Shown here piece after piece: positions 31,121-39,444 of a stretch of 64,000 nucleotides of DNA. The stretch spans positions 62,001 through 126,000 of the forward strand of contig NZ_QGHL01000005.1 of NCBI RefSeq assembly GCF_003171715.1. Reading direction: 5' to 3'. Source of the stretch: Novosphingobium meiothermophilum. GTDB taxonomy: Bacteria > Pseudomonadota > Alphaproteobacteria > Sphingomonadales > Sphingomonadaceae. Under the pieces are notes generated by a model. It had not been told where the DNA came from. It ran no database searches and saw only the letters and a program-made list of their open reading frames with translations. Position 1 is the first letter of the stretch. Every line of letters starts with the position of its first letter. The position numbers and the translations under genes were made by a program.

Positions 31121-32134
31121 TCAGATCCAGCCCGCCAGTTCCCGACGCACCAGCGTTTCCAGCAGGGCCATGCCCTGCGCGCGATCGTTGAGGCAGGTCA
31201 GCGCGGCAAAATGCGTCCCGCCTGCTGCCTCGAAGTCCTCCTTGCCGCGAATGGCAAGCTCTTCCAGAGTCTCAAGGCAATCCGCCGAAAAGCCGGGTGC
31301 GGCAACGACAAGGCGTCTGATGCCCTTGCCGGCTTCCTCCACCAGCACGGTATCGGTGGCCGGTTCCAGCCACTTGGCCCGGCCGAAACGCGACTGGAAC
31401 GTGGTTTCCAGCCGCAGGCCGGGATGGCTTTCGGCGAACCTTTCGGCCAGCAGGCGCGAGGTCTTGCGGCAGTGGCAATGATAGGGATCGCCCAGCAGCA
31501 AGGTGCGTTCGGGCATTCCATGATAGCTGAGCAGCAGCACTTCAGGCGCGAAATCGAGCGCAGCCATCTGCTGCGAGAGATCGGCGTGGAGCGCGCCGAT
31601 ATAGGCCGGATCGTCATGATAGGGCGGCAGCGTGCGCAGCGCGGGCAGGCGGCGGCGCGCCTTGATCCAGTCGGCCAGCGCATCCAGCGCCGATGCGGTG
31701 GTGGCGCCCGAATAGTGCGGATAGAGGGGAGCAACGAGAATGCGCTCGCACCCGGCGGCGAGCAGCGCGTCCAGTTCCTTGTCCATTGCCGGAGACTGAT
31801 AGCGCATGGCGTGCCGCACGATGGCCGCGTCTCCCAGCCGCGCCTGAAGGGCGGCTGCCTGCGCCTTGGTGATGGCCGCCAGCGGCGATCCGTCATCGCT
31901 CCACACCTGCGAATAGGCGTGGGCGGATTTCTTGGGGCGCGTGTTGAGGATGATGCCCCGCAGGATCGGCTGCCAGATCAGCTTCGGGATTTCCACCACG
32001 CGAGGATCGGACAGGAACTGCTTGAGATAGCGCTTCACCGAATCCACATCGGGCGCATCAGGCGTGCCAAGGTTGACGACGAGGACGCCGACCTTGCCGG
32101 TAAGCACGCGAGGATGATCGGCGGGGCGTTCCAT
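31121..32134 (-). CDS. hemH: Ferrochelatase
   Basis: Inserts ferrous iron into protoporphyrin IX, the last step of protohaem synthesis. 337 residues from the ATG at 32134 (MERPADHPRVLTGKVGVLVVNLGTPDAP); the open frame extends much further but without family features. Catalytic His in LLSYHGMPER, plus QYSP-equivalent RYQSPAMD, YPHYSGATT and the C-terminal EAGKGI...VAAPGFSADCLETLEE with its Glu-rich end. It begins 22 bases after the molybdenum hydroxylase stop and is probably in the same transcript. Confidence 0.97.
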   Translation of the reverse strand: MERPADHPRVLTGKVGVLVVNLGTPDAPDVDSVKRYLKQFLSDPRVVEIPKLIWQPILRGIILNTRPKKSAHAYSQVWSDDGSPLAAITKAQAAALQARLGDAAIVRHAMRYQSPAMDKELDALLAAGCERILVAPLYPHYSGATTASALDALADWIKARRRLPALRTLPPYHDDPAYIGALHADLSQQMAALDFAPEVLLLSYHGMPERTLLLGDPYHCHCRKTSRLLAERFAESHPGLRLETTFQSRFGRAKWLEPATDTVLVEEAGKGIRRLVVAAPGFSADCLETLEELAIRGKEDFEAAGGTHFAALTCLNDRAQGMALLETLVRRELAGWI

Positions 32135-32156
32135 TGCGATCCTTGGAATGCAGGCT

Positions 32157-34469
32157 CTAGAGGCCGTCGGAAATGAGAGGCAGGCGGCGCAGGCGCACGC
32201 CAGTAGCGGAAAACAGGGCGTTGGCAATGGCCGGGGCCACCGCAACCATTCCCAGCTCGCCGGGGTCGAACGGGTCTGCGTTGCTGTCGGCAAAGGCAAT
32301 ATCAACCTTGGGGCAATCGGCAAGCAGGGGAAGGCCCAATTGGGACAATCTTCCTGCCAGCGGCCGCCCTCTGGCATAGCCGCTCGCCGCGCCCACGGCA
32401 TGGGCCAGCCCGAACATCAGCCCACCCTCGATCTGCTGGCGGGCAATGTCCATGTTAACGATCCGGCCGATATCGACATGCGCGCTCAGGCGCTCCACCC
32501 GCACCACGCCGGCTTCGCTGCGCGCGGTGGCGACCACCGCGATAAGGCCGCGGGCCACCGCTCCGCCGCCGGTCGGCAGGGCCATGTGATGGCAGGCGAT
32601 GCCTTGCCCGGACGCTTCGATCCCGCCCCCCCATTGCGCCAGCCGCCCTGCCCCTTGCAGGCAGGCCACCATGCGCGGATCGCCCTCCAGCATGGCGACA
32701 CGGAACGACAGCGGCTCGCGCCCGGCAAGTTCGGCCAGCTCGTCGATGAAACATTCGTTGAAGAAGGCGGTATAGCCATGCGCACCGCCGCGCAGGCGCG
32801 CTGTGGGCTGTCCGATCGCCACCGGGACATGGTCCACCGCCATTTCCGGAATGCGATAGGGCGGCATCGCGCCCTCGCAGGCCATGGGATCGGGCTTGTC
32901 CTGAAGGTCCAGCGCCTGCTTCACGCCCCAGCCATCAAGCAGGCGCGCACCCGCCTCTATCGCGGTGGCAGGAAGCGCCAGCCGCGCCCGCCAGCCCAGC
33001 ACGCGCGCCTTGTCGGGGCTGAGCGCACCGTCGAGCCGCGCCGAAAGCGGGGTCCGCGCAATGCCCGCCAGAGACTCCTGCCAGCGCGAATAGGTAAGCT
33101 GCACGGGCTTGCCGAGAACCTTGCAGATCGTGGCGACTTCTGCCGCGATGCGGGTATCGAGCCGCGCATCGAAACTGCCGCCCGCGTGCAGGGGATAGAC
33201 GATCACATCCCCGCGCGAAACGCCTGCGGCCCGCGCCGCCGCCCGCCGCGCACGTTCGGGGGCTTGCGTGGCGATCCACAGCTCCAGCTTGCCATGCCGC
33301 ATCTGCGCGGTGGCACTGGCGGGTTCAAGCGGCGCGTGAAACGCGGCCTCCGCATCATAGCGCACCGAAAGCGCCGGCATTTCCAGCAGCGCATCGGGAT
33401 TGCCCTCTGCCATGAGCCGCACCGCATCGCCCTGTCCGAGCGCCTTGTCGAGCGCGACGAGCACCTTCTCGCTCTCGGCAATCGGGCCATCGGCCCGGAA
33501 ACGCGGCTCCATGGCGCGCAGGGCCTTGTCGGCAGCATGCCAGGTGGTGGCCGCCACCGCCAGCCAGCGCTTTGCCCGCACCACGCCAACCAGCCCGCGC
33601 ACTCCGGCCGCTTCGTGCTTGTCATAGCCCGAAAGCACGCTTGCACCCTGCGGACCGTGGGCAATGGCGGCGTGGACCATGCCGGGCAGCCGCACGTCGG
33701 CGGCAAAGGTAAAGCTGCCATCGACCTTGGCCGGAAGATCAAGCCGCGCCCGGCGCGGCGGTGCGCCATCAGGATACTGCCCCGGCGCCTCGCGCGGGGG
33801 ATCGGCGCGCAGCACCGGCACCGATGGCGGATCGTATTGCACCGCATCGTCAAGAAGATCGGCAAACGACAGGCGCTTGCGCTCGTGAATCACGAAGCCG
33901 TCCTTCGTGTCGCATTCTTCCCAGCCCACATCCCAGCGCGCGGCGGCGGCCTGCGCCATCATTGCCCGCAAGGCCGCGCCCGCCTCGCGCAGCGGTGCCT
34001 CAAAGGCGGCCAGCGCGGTTCCTTCGGCGGTTATCATCATCGGCCCGCGCTCGGCGTGAAGCCGGGCAAGCAGACCGTCGGCATCTTCGCCCAGACTGGT
34101 GAATACCGGCATCCACAGCGAAGCCCAGCGCGCCGAAAGCACCGGATCGGCATAGGCCGGGCTGATCGGGGCGGCTTCCACCGCCACGCGCCGCCAGTCT
34201 GCCCCCGCCTCGTCGGCCACGATTTGTGCGAACAGGGAAGTCACGCCCTGCCCCATCTCGCATAGCGGGACGGCCACCGTCAGGATGCAATCCCTTGCCC
34301 TGCCTGTGCCGGTCCTGACCCGCGCCACCTTGAGAAAGGCATCGACGACATGTTCATCCCGGCCCGCCTGCAAGGGCACCGGATGGCGGCGCGGCAGCAG
34401 CGGGAAGGCGATGAGCAGCGCGCCGCCCACCCCAGCCCCCACCAGCAGGCCCCGCCGCGTGAAGCGCAT
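32157..34469 (-). CDS. Exported molybdenum hydroxylase large subunit (IorB-like)
   Basis: 770-residue member of the xanthine dehydrogenase/aldehyde oxidase family, closest to the isoquinoline 1-oxidoreductase beta (IorB) branch. Twin-arginine signal MRFTRRGLLVGAGVGGALLI suggests folded export with the cofactor. Cofactor segment VPLCEMGQGVTSLFAQIVADE early, and the catalytic-Glu region near the C-terminus FDPGELGMVAVAPAIANALF, equivalent to GVGEPG in relatives. The required [2Fe-2S] small subunit is not adjacent. ATG overlaps the mrp stop by one base region (ATGA), so it is translationally coupled to mrp. Substrate unknown. Confidence 0.85.
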   Translation of the reverse strand: MRFTRRGLLVGAGVGGALLIAFPLLPRRHPVPLQAGRDEHVVDAFLKVARVRTGTGRARDCILTVAVPLCEMGQGVTSLFAQIVADEAGADWRRVAVEAAPISPAYADPVLSARWASLWMPVFTSLGEDADGLLARLHAERGPMMITAEGTALAAFEAPLREAGAALRAMMAQAAAARWDVGWEECDTKDGFVIHERKRLSFADLLDDAVQYDPPSVPVLRADPPREAPGQYPDGAPPRRARLDLPAKVDGSFTFAADVRLPGMVHAAIAHGPQGASVLSGYDKHEAAGVRGLVGVVRAKRWLAVAATTWHAADKALRAMEPRFRADGPIAESEKVLVALDKALGQGDAVRLMAEGNPDALLEMPALSVRYDAEAAFHAPLEPASATAQMRHGKLELWIATQAPERARRAAARAAGVSRGDVIVYPLHAGGSFDARLDTRIAAEVATICKVLGKPVQLTYSRWQESLAGIARTPLSARLDGALSPDKARVLGWRARLALPATAIEAGARLLDGWGVKQALDLQDKPDPMACEGAMPPYRIPEMAVDHVPVAIGQPTARLRGGAHGYTAFFNECFIDELAELAGREPLSFRVAMLEGDPRMVACLQGAGRLAQWGGGIEASGQGIACHHMALPTGGGAVARGLIAVVATARSEAGVVRVERLSAHVDIGRIVNMDIARQQIEGGLMFGLAHAVGAASGYARGRPLAGRLSQLGLPLLADCPKVDIAFADSNADPFDPGELGMVAVAPAIANALFSATGVRLRRLPLISDGL

Positions 34470-35434
34470 CAGCGCTTTCCGTCAAGCCAGGCCAGCACGC
34501 CGCGCGCGATGGCAAGAAACGCCTCGGCCTGCGGACCGTCACCGGCGGCAGGCGGATTGCCCGCATCGCTCTCGCGCCGGATGGTCAGATCGAGCGGCAC
34601 CCGTCCCAGAAAGGGCAGGCCCATCGTCTTTGCCGCCGCTTCGGCTCCGCCCACGCCGAAGGGATCGCTCTCCTCGCCGCAGTGCGGGCAGATGTAACCG
34701 GCCATGTTCTCGACCATGCCGATCAGCGGCACCTGTCCCTGTTCCAGCAGGCCGATGGCGCGCGTGGCGTCCATCAGCGCCAGATCCTGCGGGGTGGAAA
34801 CGATCACCGCGCCCGCCGGCTTGTGCTTCTGAAGCATGGTAAGCTGCACATCACCCGTGCCCGGCGGCAAATCGACCACGAGGATTTCCGCATCACCCCA
34901 GTGCGCGTCGATCAACTGGCCCAGCGCATTGCCTGCCATCGGCCCACGCCAGGCAATCGCCTGTCCCGGCTGGACCAGATGCCCCATCGACAGCATCGGC
35001 ACCCCATAGGGCGATGGCACCGGGTGCATCTTGTTGCCTTCGGCTTCGGGACGGCGGCCTTCGGTCATCAGCAGGCGCGGCTGCGAGGGCCCGTAGATAT
35101 CGGCATCGACCAGCCCGACCTTGCGTCCCAGGCGCGCCATGGCCACGGCAAGGTTGGCCGACAGCGTCGATTTGCCGACCCCGCCCTTGCCCGATCCCAC
35201 CGCGATGATGGCGCGGGCCTTGCGCTCGGCCGTCATGCCCAGCCGCAGATCGGCGACACCGGCCAGCCGCGCCGCATCGCGCACCGCCATTTCCAGCTTG
35301 TCGCGCGCCAGCCGGTCCAGCCCGCCCACATCCAGCATGACGGTCGCCACGCCCTCGGCCAGCCTGACCGACTGGAGCCGGTCTCCCGCCACTTTGCCTA
35401 GCGCTTCGTGCAGCGCCCCCTGTTCGATGCTCAC
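34469..35434 (-). CDS. mrp: Mrp/ApbC Fe-S cluster carrier ATPase
   Basis: P-loop ATPase that carries and delivers iron-sulfur clusters; 321 residues from the GTG at 35434 (VSIEQGALHEALGKV), the family-like start; another GTG at 35527 would add 31 Arg-rich residues. N-terminal DUF59-like domain, deviant Walker A GSGKGGVGKSTLSANLAVA, PGTGDVQL switch, and the cluster-binding CxxC in GYICPHCGEESDPFG. Stop overlaps the start of the molybdenum hydroxylase; divergent from hflK. Confidence 0.93.
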   Translation of the reverse strand: MSIEQGALHEALGKVAGDRLQSVRLAEGVATVMLDVGGLDRLARDKLEMAVRDAARLAGVADLRLGMTAERKARAIIAVGSGKGGVGKSTLSANLAVAMARLGRKVGLVDADIYGPSQPRLLMTEGRRPEAEGNKMHPVPSPYGVPMLSMGHLVQPGQAIAWRGPMAGNALGQLIDAHWGDAEILVVDLPPGTGDVQLTMLQKHKPAGAVIVSTPQDLALMDATRAIGLLEQGQVPLIGMVENMAGYICPHCGEESDPFGVGGAEAAAKTMGLPFLGRVPLDLTIRRESDAGNPPAAGDGPQAEAFLAIARGVLAWLDGKR

Positions 35435-35645
35435 ACCATGATCCCTGTGCGGATGTTTCCAGTCCGGGCGCAAAGACGCGCCACGCTTCCTCCCGCCCCT
35501 AGCAGATGGATTTTCGGGAATGGACACTGTTTTTTGTGCGCAGGCTTCCTATAACAGGCCCATGACAGACTTGGGCGGACCAATCGCGCGCTTTGGCCGG
35601 AAGAACGGCCTCTTGATGAACGGCCTTTCGGTGATCGGCCTTGCC

Positions 35646-36758
35646 ATGGCAGGAAAGAAAAGCCCGTGGGGGTCGGGAGGCGGCTCGCCCGCCAGCGGGG
35701 ATGGCGCCAACGGCGACGAAGGTGATGGCACCAAGACTCCGCCCGGCGGCACCGATGGTCCGCGCAATCCGTGGCTGCCTCCGCAGTCGGGCAATGGCGG
35801 CAGGGCCGGTCCCGGCGAACGCCGCACCACCAACATCGAAGACATTTTCCGCGCCCGCAAGGGCGGCGGCGGTGGCGGCGGCAGAGGGCCGCAGATGCCG
35901 CGTCTGCCGCAGATGCCCGATGGCCGTTCGTGGGGGCCGCTTATCGCGCTGGTGATCGTGGCGCTGTGGCTGGCAACCTCGATGGTGCACCGCATCGCGC
36001 CGCAGGAAAAGGGCGTGGTGACAACTTTCGGCTCCTATTCGCGCACGCTGGATCCGGGCATGGCCTTCACGCTGCCCTGGCCGATCCAGACGGTAACGGT
36101 CGAGGATGTCACCTCGATCCGCCGCGAATCGATCCCCGAAGGCGATGGCGAGAAGCTGATGCTGACGGGGGACCAGAACCTCGTCGACCTGACCTATCTG
36201 GTCCGCTGGAACATCAAGGATCTCAAGCTCTACATGTTTCAGCTTGCCGATCCCGACCAGACCGTGCGCGAAGTGGCAGAGGCCGCGATGCGCCAGTCCA
36301 TCGCCGAAGTGAAGCTGAACGACGCGATGGGTTCGGGCCGCGCCCAGATCGAACAGAACGTGCGCGACCGGATGCAGCGCGTGCTCGACGCCTATCGTTC
36401 AGGCGTGCTGATCCAGGGCGTCGACATCAAGAAGACCGACCCTCCGGCCAAGGTCGTCGATGCCTTCAAGGAAGTGCTCGCCGCCCAGCAGGACGCGCAG
36501 AGCGAAATCAACCGGGCGCAGGCATGGGCGCAGCAGCTCACCGCCCGCGCGCAGGGCGAGGCAACCGCCTTCGAAAAGGTTTACGAGCAGTATCGCCTTG
36601 CTCCTGAAGTGACTCGCCGCCGCATGTATTACGAAACCATGGAACGCGTGCTCAGCCAGACCGACAAGGTCATCGTCGAGGCACCCGGCGTGCAGTCCTA
36701 TCTGCCGCTGCCCGAAATGAAGCGCACCCAGAAGACCGCTGACGAAGGGGCACGCTGA
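35646..36758 (+). CDS. hflK: HflK, FtsH-protease regulator
   Basis: SPFH/prohibitin-type membrane protein that forms the HflKC cage around FtsH. 370 residues from the ATG at 35646 (MAGKKSPWGSGGG), chosen by family; ATGs at 35562 and 35616 are possible. Gly/Asp-rich N-terminus, a single membrane helix WGPLIALVIVALWLATSM near 98-115, then the periplasmic SPFH domain (TFGSYSRTLDPGMAFTLPWP) and a long helical region with AQSEINRAQAWAQQ. One base separates it from hflC. Confidence 0.95.
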   Translation: MAGKKSPWGSGGGSPASGDGANGDEGDGTKTPPGGTDGPRNPWLPPQSGNGGRAGPGERRTTNIEDIFRARKGGGGGGGRGPQMPRLPQMPDGRSWGPLIALVIVALWLATSMVHRIAPQEKGVVTTFGSYSRTLDPGMAFTLPWPIQTVTVEDVTSIRRESIPEGDGEKLMLTGDQNLVDLTYLVRWNIKDLKLYMFQLADPDQTVREVAEAAMRQSIAEVKLNDAMGSGRAQIEQNVRDRMQRVLDAYRSGVLIQGVDIKKTDPPAKVVDAFKEVLAAQQDAQSEINRAQAWAQQLTARAQGEATAFEKVYEQYRLAPEVTRRRMYYETMERVLSQTDKVIVEAPGVQSYLPLPEMKRTQKTADEGAR

Positions 36759-36759
36759 G

Positions 36760-37617
36760 ATGAACGCGATCCAGACCCTGTGGGAACAGCACAAGGCTGC
36801 GCTGGCAGCGGCATTCGTGGCGCTGCTTGTCATTGCAAGCTGCTTTACCGTGGTTGACGAGAAGACGCAGGCCGTGGTCGTCCGGCTTGGCGAACCCAAC
36901 CGCGTCATCAACAAGTTCCGCCCCGATGTCGATTTCGGCAAGACGGGTGCGGGAATCGTATGGCGCATTCCGTTCATGGAACAGGTCGTGGAGGTTGACC
37001 GGCGCATCCTCGATCTCGACATGGAACGCCAGCAGGTGCTTTCGGCTGACCAGCGCCGCCTTGAAGTGGACGCCTTCGCGCGCTTCCGCGTGATCGACCC
37101 TGTGCGCATGGTCCAGACCGCAGGCACCACCACCCGCGTGGCCGAACAGCTTCAGCCCATCCTCAACTCGGCCCTGCGGCAGGAACTGGGCAAGCGCAGC
37201 TTCGCCTCGCTGCTGACGGCCGACCGTGGGCGCGCGATGGAGGAAATCCGCAGCAGCCTTGATCGCGAGGCGCGCGAATACGGCGCGCAGATCATCGACG
37301 TTCGGATCAAGCGCGCCGACCTTCCCGAAGGCACACCGCTCGATTCGGCCTTTACCCGCATGGCCACCGCCCGCCAGCAGGAAGCCGCAACCCTGCGCGC
37401 ACAGGGGCAGAAGCAGGCGCAGATCATCCGCGCCACCGCTGAAGCCACCGCCGCCAAGACCTATGCCGACAGTTTCGGCAAGGACCCTGCCTTCTACGAT
37501 TTCTACCGCGCCATGCAGAGCTACGACGCCACGTTCGCGCAGAAGGGATCGAGCACGGCGGTCGTCCTCTCGCCCGATAACGAATATCTCAAGCAGTTCA
37601 GGGGCAAGAAGCCGTGA
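36760..37617 (+). CDS. hflC: HflC, FtsH-protease regulator
   Basis: 285-residue partner of HflK. N-terminal membrane helix (AAFVALLVIASCFTVV), SPFH domain with GLGEP-like VVRLGEPNRVI and DRRILDLDMERQQVLSADQRRLEVDAF, helical region AREYGAQIIDVRIKRADLP and C-terminal DNEYLKQF. Begins one base after the hflK stop and is clearly co-translated. Its downstream gap of 177 bases carries a general-stress promoter for degP. Confidence 0.96.
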   Translation: MNAIQTLWEQHKAALAAAFVALLVIASCFTVVDEKTQAVVVRLGEPNRVINKFRPDVDFGKTGAGIVWRIPFMEQVVEVDRRILDLDMERQQVLSADQRRLEVDAFARFRVIDPVRMVQTAGTTTRVAEQLQPILNSALRQELGKRSFASLLTADRGRAMEEIRSSLDREAREYGAQIIDVRIKRADLPEGTPLDSAFTRMATARQQEAATLRAQGQKQAQIIRATAEATAAKTYADSFGKDPAFYDFYRAMQSYDATFAQKGSSTAVVLSPDNEYLKQFRGKKP

Positions 37618-37680
37618 TCGCGGCAGAACGAGTGATGCGGCCCGTGCTCCGGTGCGAAGCGGCGCGGACCTGAACAACGC

Positions 37681-37705
37681 GGAACTTCGCCATTCAAAGT
37701 CCGTT
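37681..37705 (+). promoter_or_regulatory. EcfG-type general stress promoter upstream of degP
   Basis: GGAAC (37681-37685), 16-base spacer, CGTT (37702-37705): an exact match to the alphaproteobacterial sigma-EcfG consensus GGAAC-N16-CGTT, 89 bases before the degP start codon and in the correct orientation. Confidence 0.7.
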
Positions 37706-37794
37706 CATCGCCCAAGGGGTGAATCGGCAGGGAAACAGACCATGCGCGGCACCACCCTTGGCGGTGCCGTTCGAGACAAAGAGGACCAGGCCAC

Positions 37795-39321
37795 GTGAGA
37801 TACGCTTATGGTGTGACTTCGGCGCTGCTGCTTGCAGGCAGCGCACTGACCCTGGTGACAGGATTTCCGGCGGGCGCGCAGGTTGCCCAGAACGAGCAGT
37901 CCGAGATGCGCACCGTGGTGCCGCGAGCGGGCGCTCCGGCAAGCTTTGCCGATCTGACCCATCAGCTCCAGCCCGCGGTGGTCAACATCTCGACCCGCCA
38001 GCGCGTGAAGGTGCAGAGCAACAACCCCTTTGCCGGCACCCCGTTTGCCGATCTGTTCGGCGGCGGTGGCGGCCCGCAGACGCGCGAAGCGCAGTCGCTG
38101 GGTTCGGGCTTCATCATCTCGGCCGATGGCTATGTCGTGACCAACAACCACGTCATCACCGCCGATGGACAGGGACAGGTCGAATCGATCACCGTGACCA
38201 TGGCCGACGGCACGGAATATCCCGCCCGCCTGATCGGCAAGGACGCCGCGTCCGACCTTGCCGTGCTCAAGATCAGCGGGTCCAAGCCCTTTCCCTTCGT
38301 CAAGTTCGGCGATTCGCGGCAGGCCCGCGTGGGTGACTGGGTCATCGCCATCGGCAATCCCTTCGGCCTTGGCGGCACGGTGACGCAGGGCATCATTTCG
38401 GCGGTCTATCGCAATACCGGCTCCGGCTCGGCCTATGACCGCTATCTCCAGACCGACGCTTCGATCAACCGCGGCAATTCGGGCGGGCCGATGTTCGACA
38501 TGGCGGGCAACGTCATCGGCATCAACAACGCCATCTTCTCGCCCACGGGCGGGTCGGTAGGCATCGGCTTTGCCATCCCCGCCGAGATCGCCGCGCCCAT
38601 CGTGGAAAAGCTGCGCGCAGGTCAGGCGATCGATCGCGGCTATCTGGGCGTGCGCATTCAGGCCCTGTCGGATGATCTTGCCGCATCGCTTGGCCTGCCC
38701 AAGAAGCGCGGCGAGTTCATTCAGGCGGTCGAACCCGGCCAGGCCGCAGCCAAGGCAGGGATTCAGGCAGGCGACGTGGTGGTCAAGGTCGATGGCAAGG
38801 ACGTCACGCCCGATCAGACCCTGTCGTTCATCGTGGCCAATACCGCACCGGGCAAGCGCATTCCGGTGGAACTGCTGCGTAACGGGCAGCGCATCACGGT
38901 GCAGGCCGTGGTCGGCAAGCGCCCCAGCGAAGAAGAACTGGCCCAGCAGAGCTTCGATCCCGATGCCCAGCAGGACGACGACAGCTTCGGCGCGCCGAAG
39001 CAGCAGCAAGGCCCCGGCGTGCTGGAGAACAGCCTCGGCGTCGTCGCCATCCCGCTCACGCCCCAGATCGCGCGCCAGCTTGGCGTCAGCGAGGACACCA
39101 GGGGCGTGGTGATCTCGGCGGTCAGCGCATCGTCCGATGCCGCCGCCAAGGGCCTGCAACGCGGCGACATCGTGCTTTCGGCCAACTACACCAACGTGAC
39201 CTCGGTGGCCGAGTTCGAAAGGATCGTGCGCGCGGCCAAGGCCGACGGGCGCGAGGCCGTTCTGCTGCGGATCCAGCGCCGCGGCCAGCCGCCGATCTAC
39301 ACCCCCGTGCGCATCCGCTGA
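37795..39321 (+). CDS. degP: DegP/Do-family periplasmic serine protease
   Basis: Periplasmic protease/chaperone that degrades misfolded envelope proteins. 508 residues with a GTG start, GAGGA 8 bases upstream. Signal peptide over about 1-28 ending GAQ. Trypsin-like domain with His119 (VTNNHVI), Asp154 (AASDLAVL) and Ser229 (GNSGGPM), followed by two PDZ domains at about 265-355 and 410-500. Behind hflKC but with its own EcfG-type promoter, so stress-inducible expression independent of hflKC is likely. A strong hairpin follows. Confidence 0.96.
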   Translation: MRYAYGVTSALLLAGSALTLVTGFPAGAQVAQNEQSEMRTVVPRAGAPASFADLTHQLQPAVVNISTRQRVKVQSNNPFAGTPFADLFGGGGGPQTREAQSLGSGFIISADGYVVTNNHVITADGQGQVESITVTMADGTEYPARLIGKDAASDLAVLKISGSKPFPFVKFGDSRQARVGDWVIAIGNPFGLGGTVTQGIISAVYRNTGSGSAYDRYLQTDASINRGNSGGPMFDMAGNVIGINNAIFSPTGGSVGIGFAIPAEIAAPIVEKLRAGQAIDRGYLGVRIQALSDDLAASLGLPKKRGEFIQAVEPGQAAAKAGIQAGDVVVKVDGKDVTPDQTLSFIVANTAPGKRIPVELLRNGQRITVQAVVGKRPSEEELAQQSFDPDAQQDDDSFGAPKQQQGPGVLENSLGVVAIPLTPQIARQLGVSEDTRGVVISAVSASSDAAAKGLQRGDIVLSANYTNVTSVAEFERIVRAAKADGREAVLLRIQRRGQPPIYTPVRIR

Positions 39322-39348
39322 CGCGGCCTGCACCCGCTGATGATAAGC

Positions 39349-39382
39349 AAAGGGCCGCTCCATCCGGGGCGGCCCTTTCTTG
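39349..39382 (+). terminator. degP terminator
   Basis: AAAGGGCCGC / GCGGCCCTTT (39349-39358, 39369-39378), 10-base loop, followed by CTTGTT. Lies between degP and the convergent penicillin-binding protein gene and may work in both directions. Confidence 0.85.
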
Positions 39383-39444
39383 TTGGATGCAGCGCCTTGG
39401 GTGGTGGCGAGCGCTGATCTCTGGCTGAATCCGCCCCGATCTGC

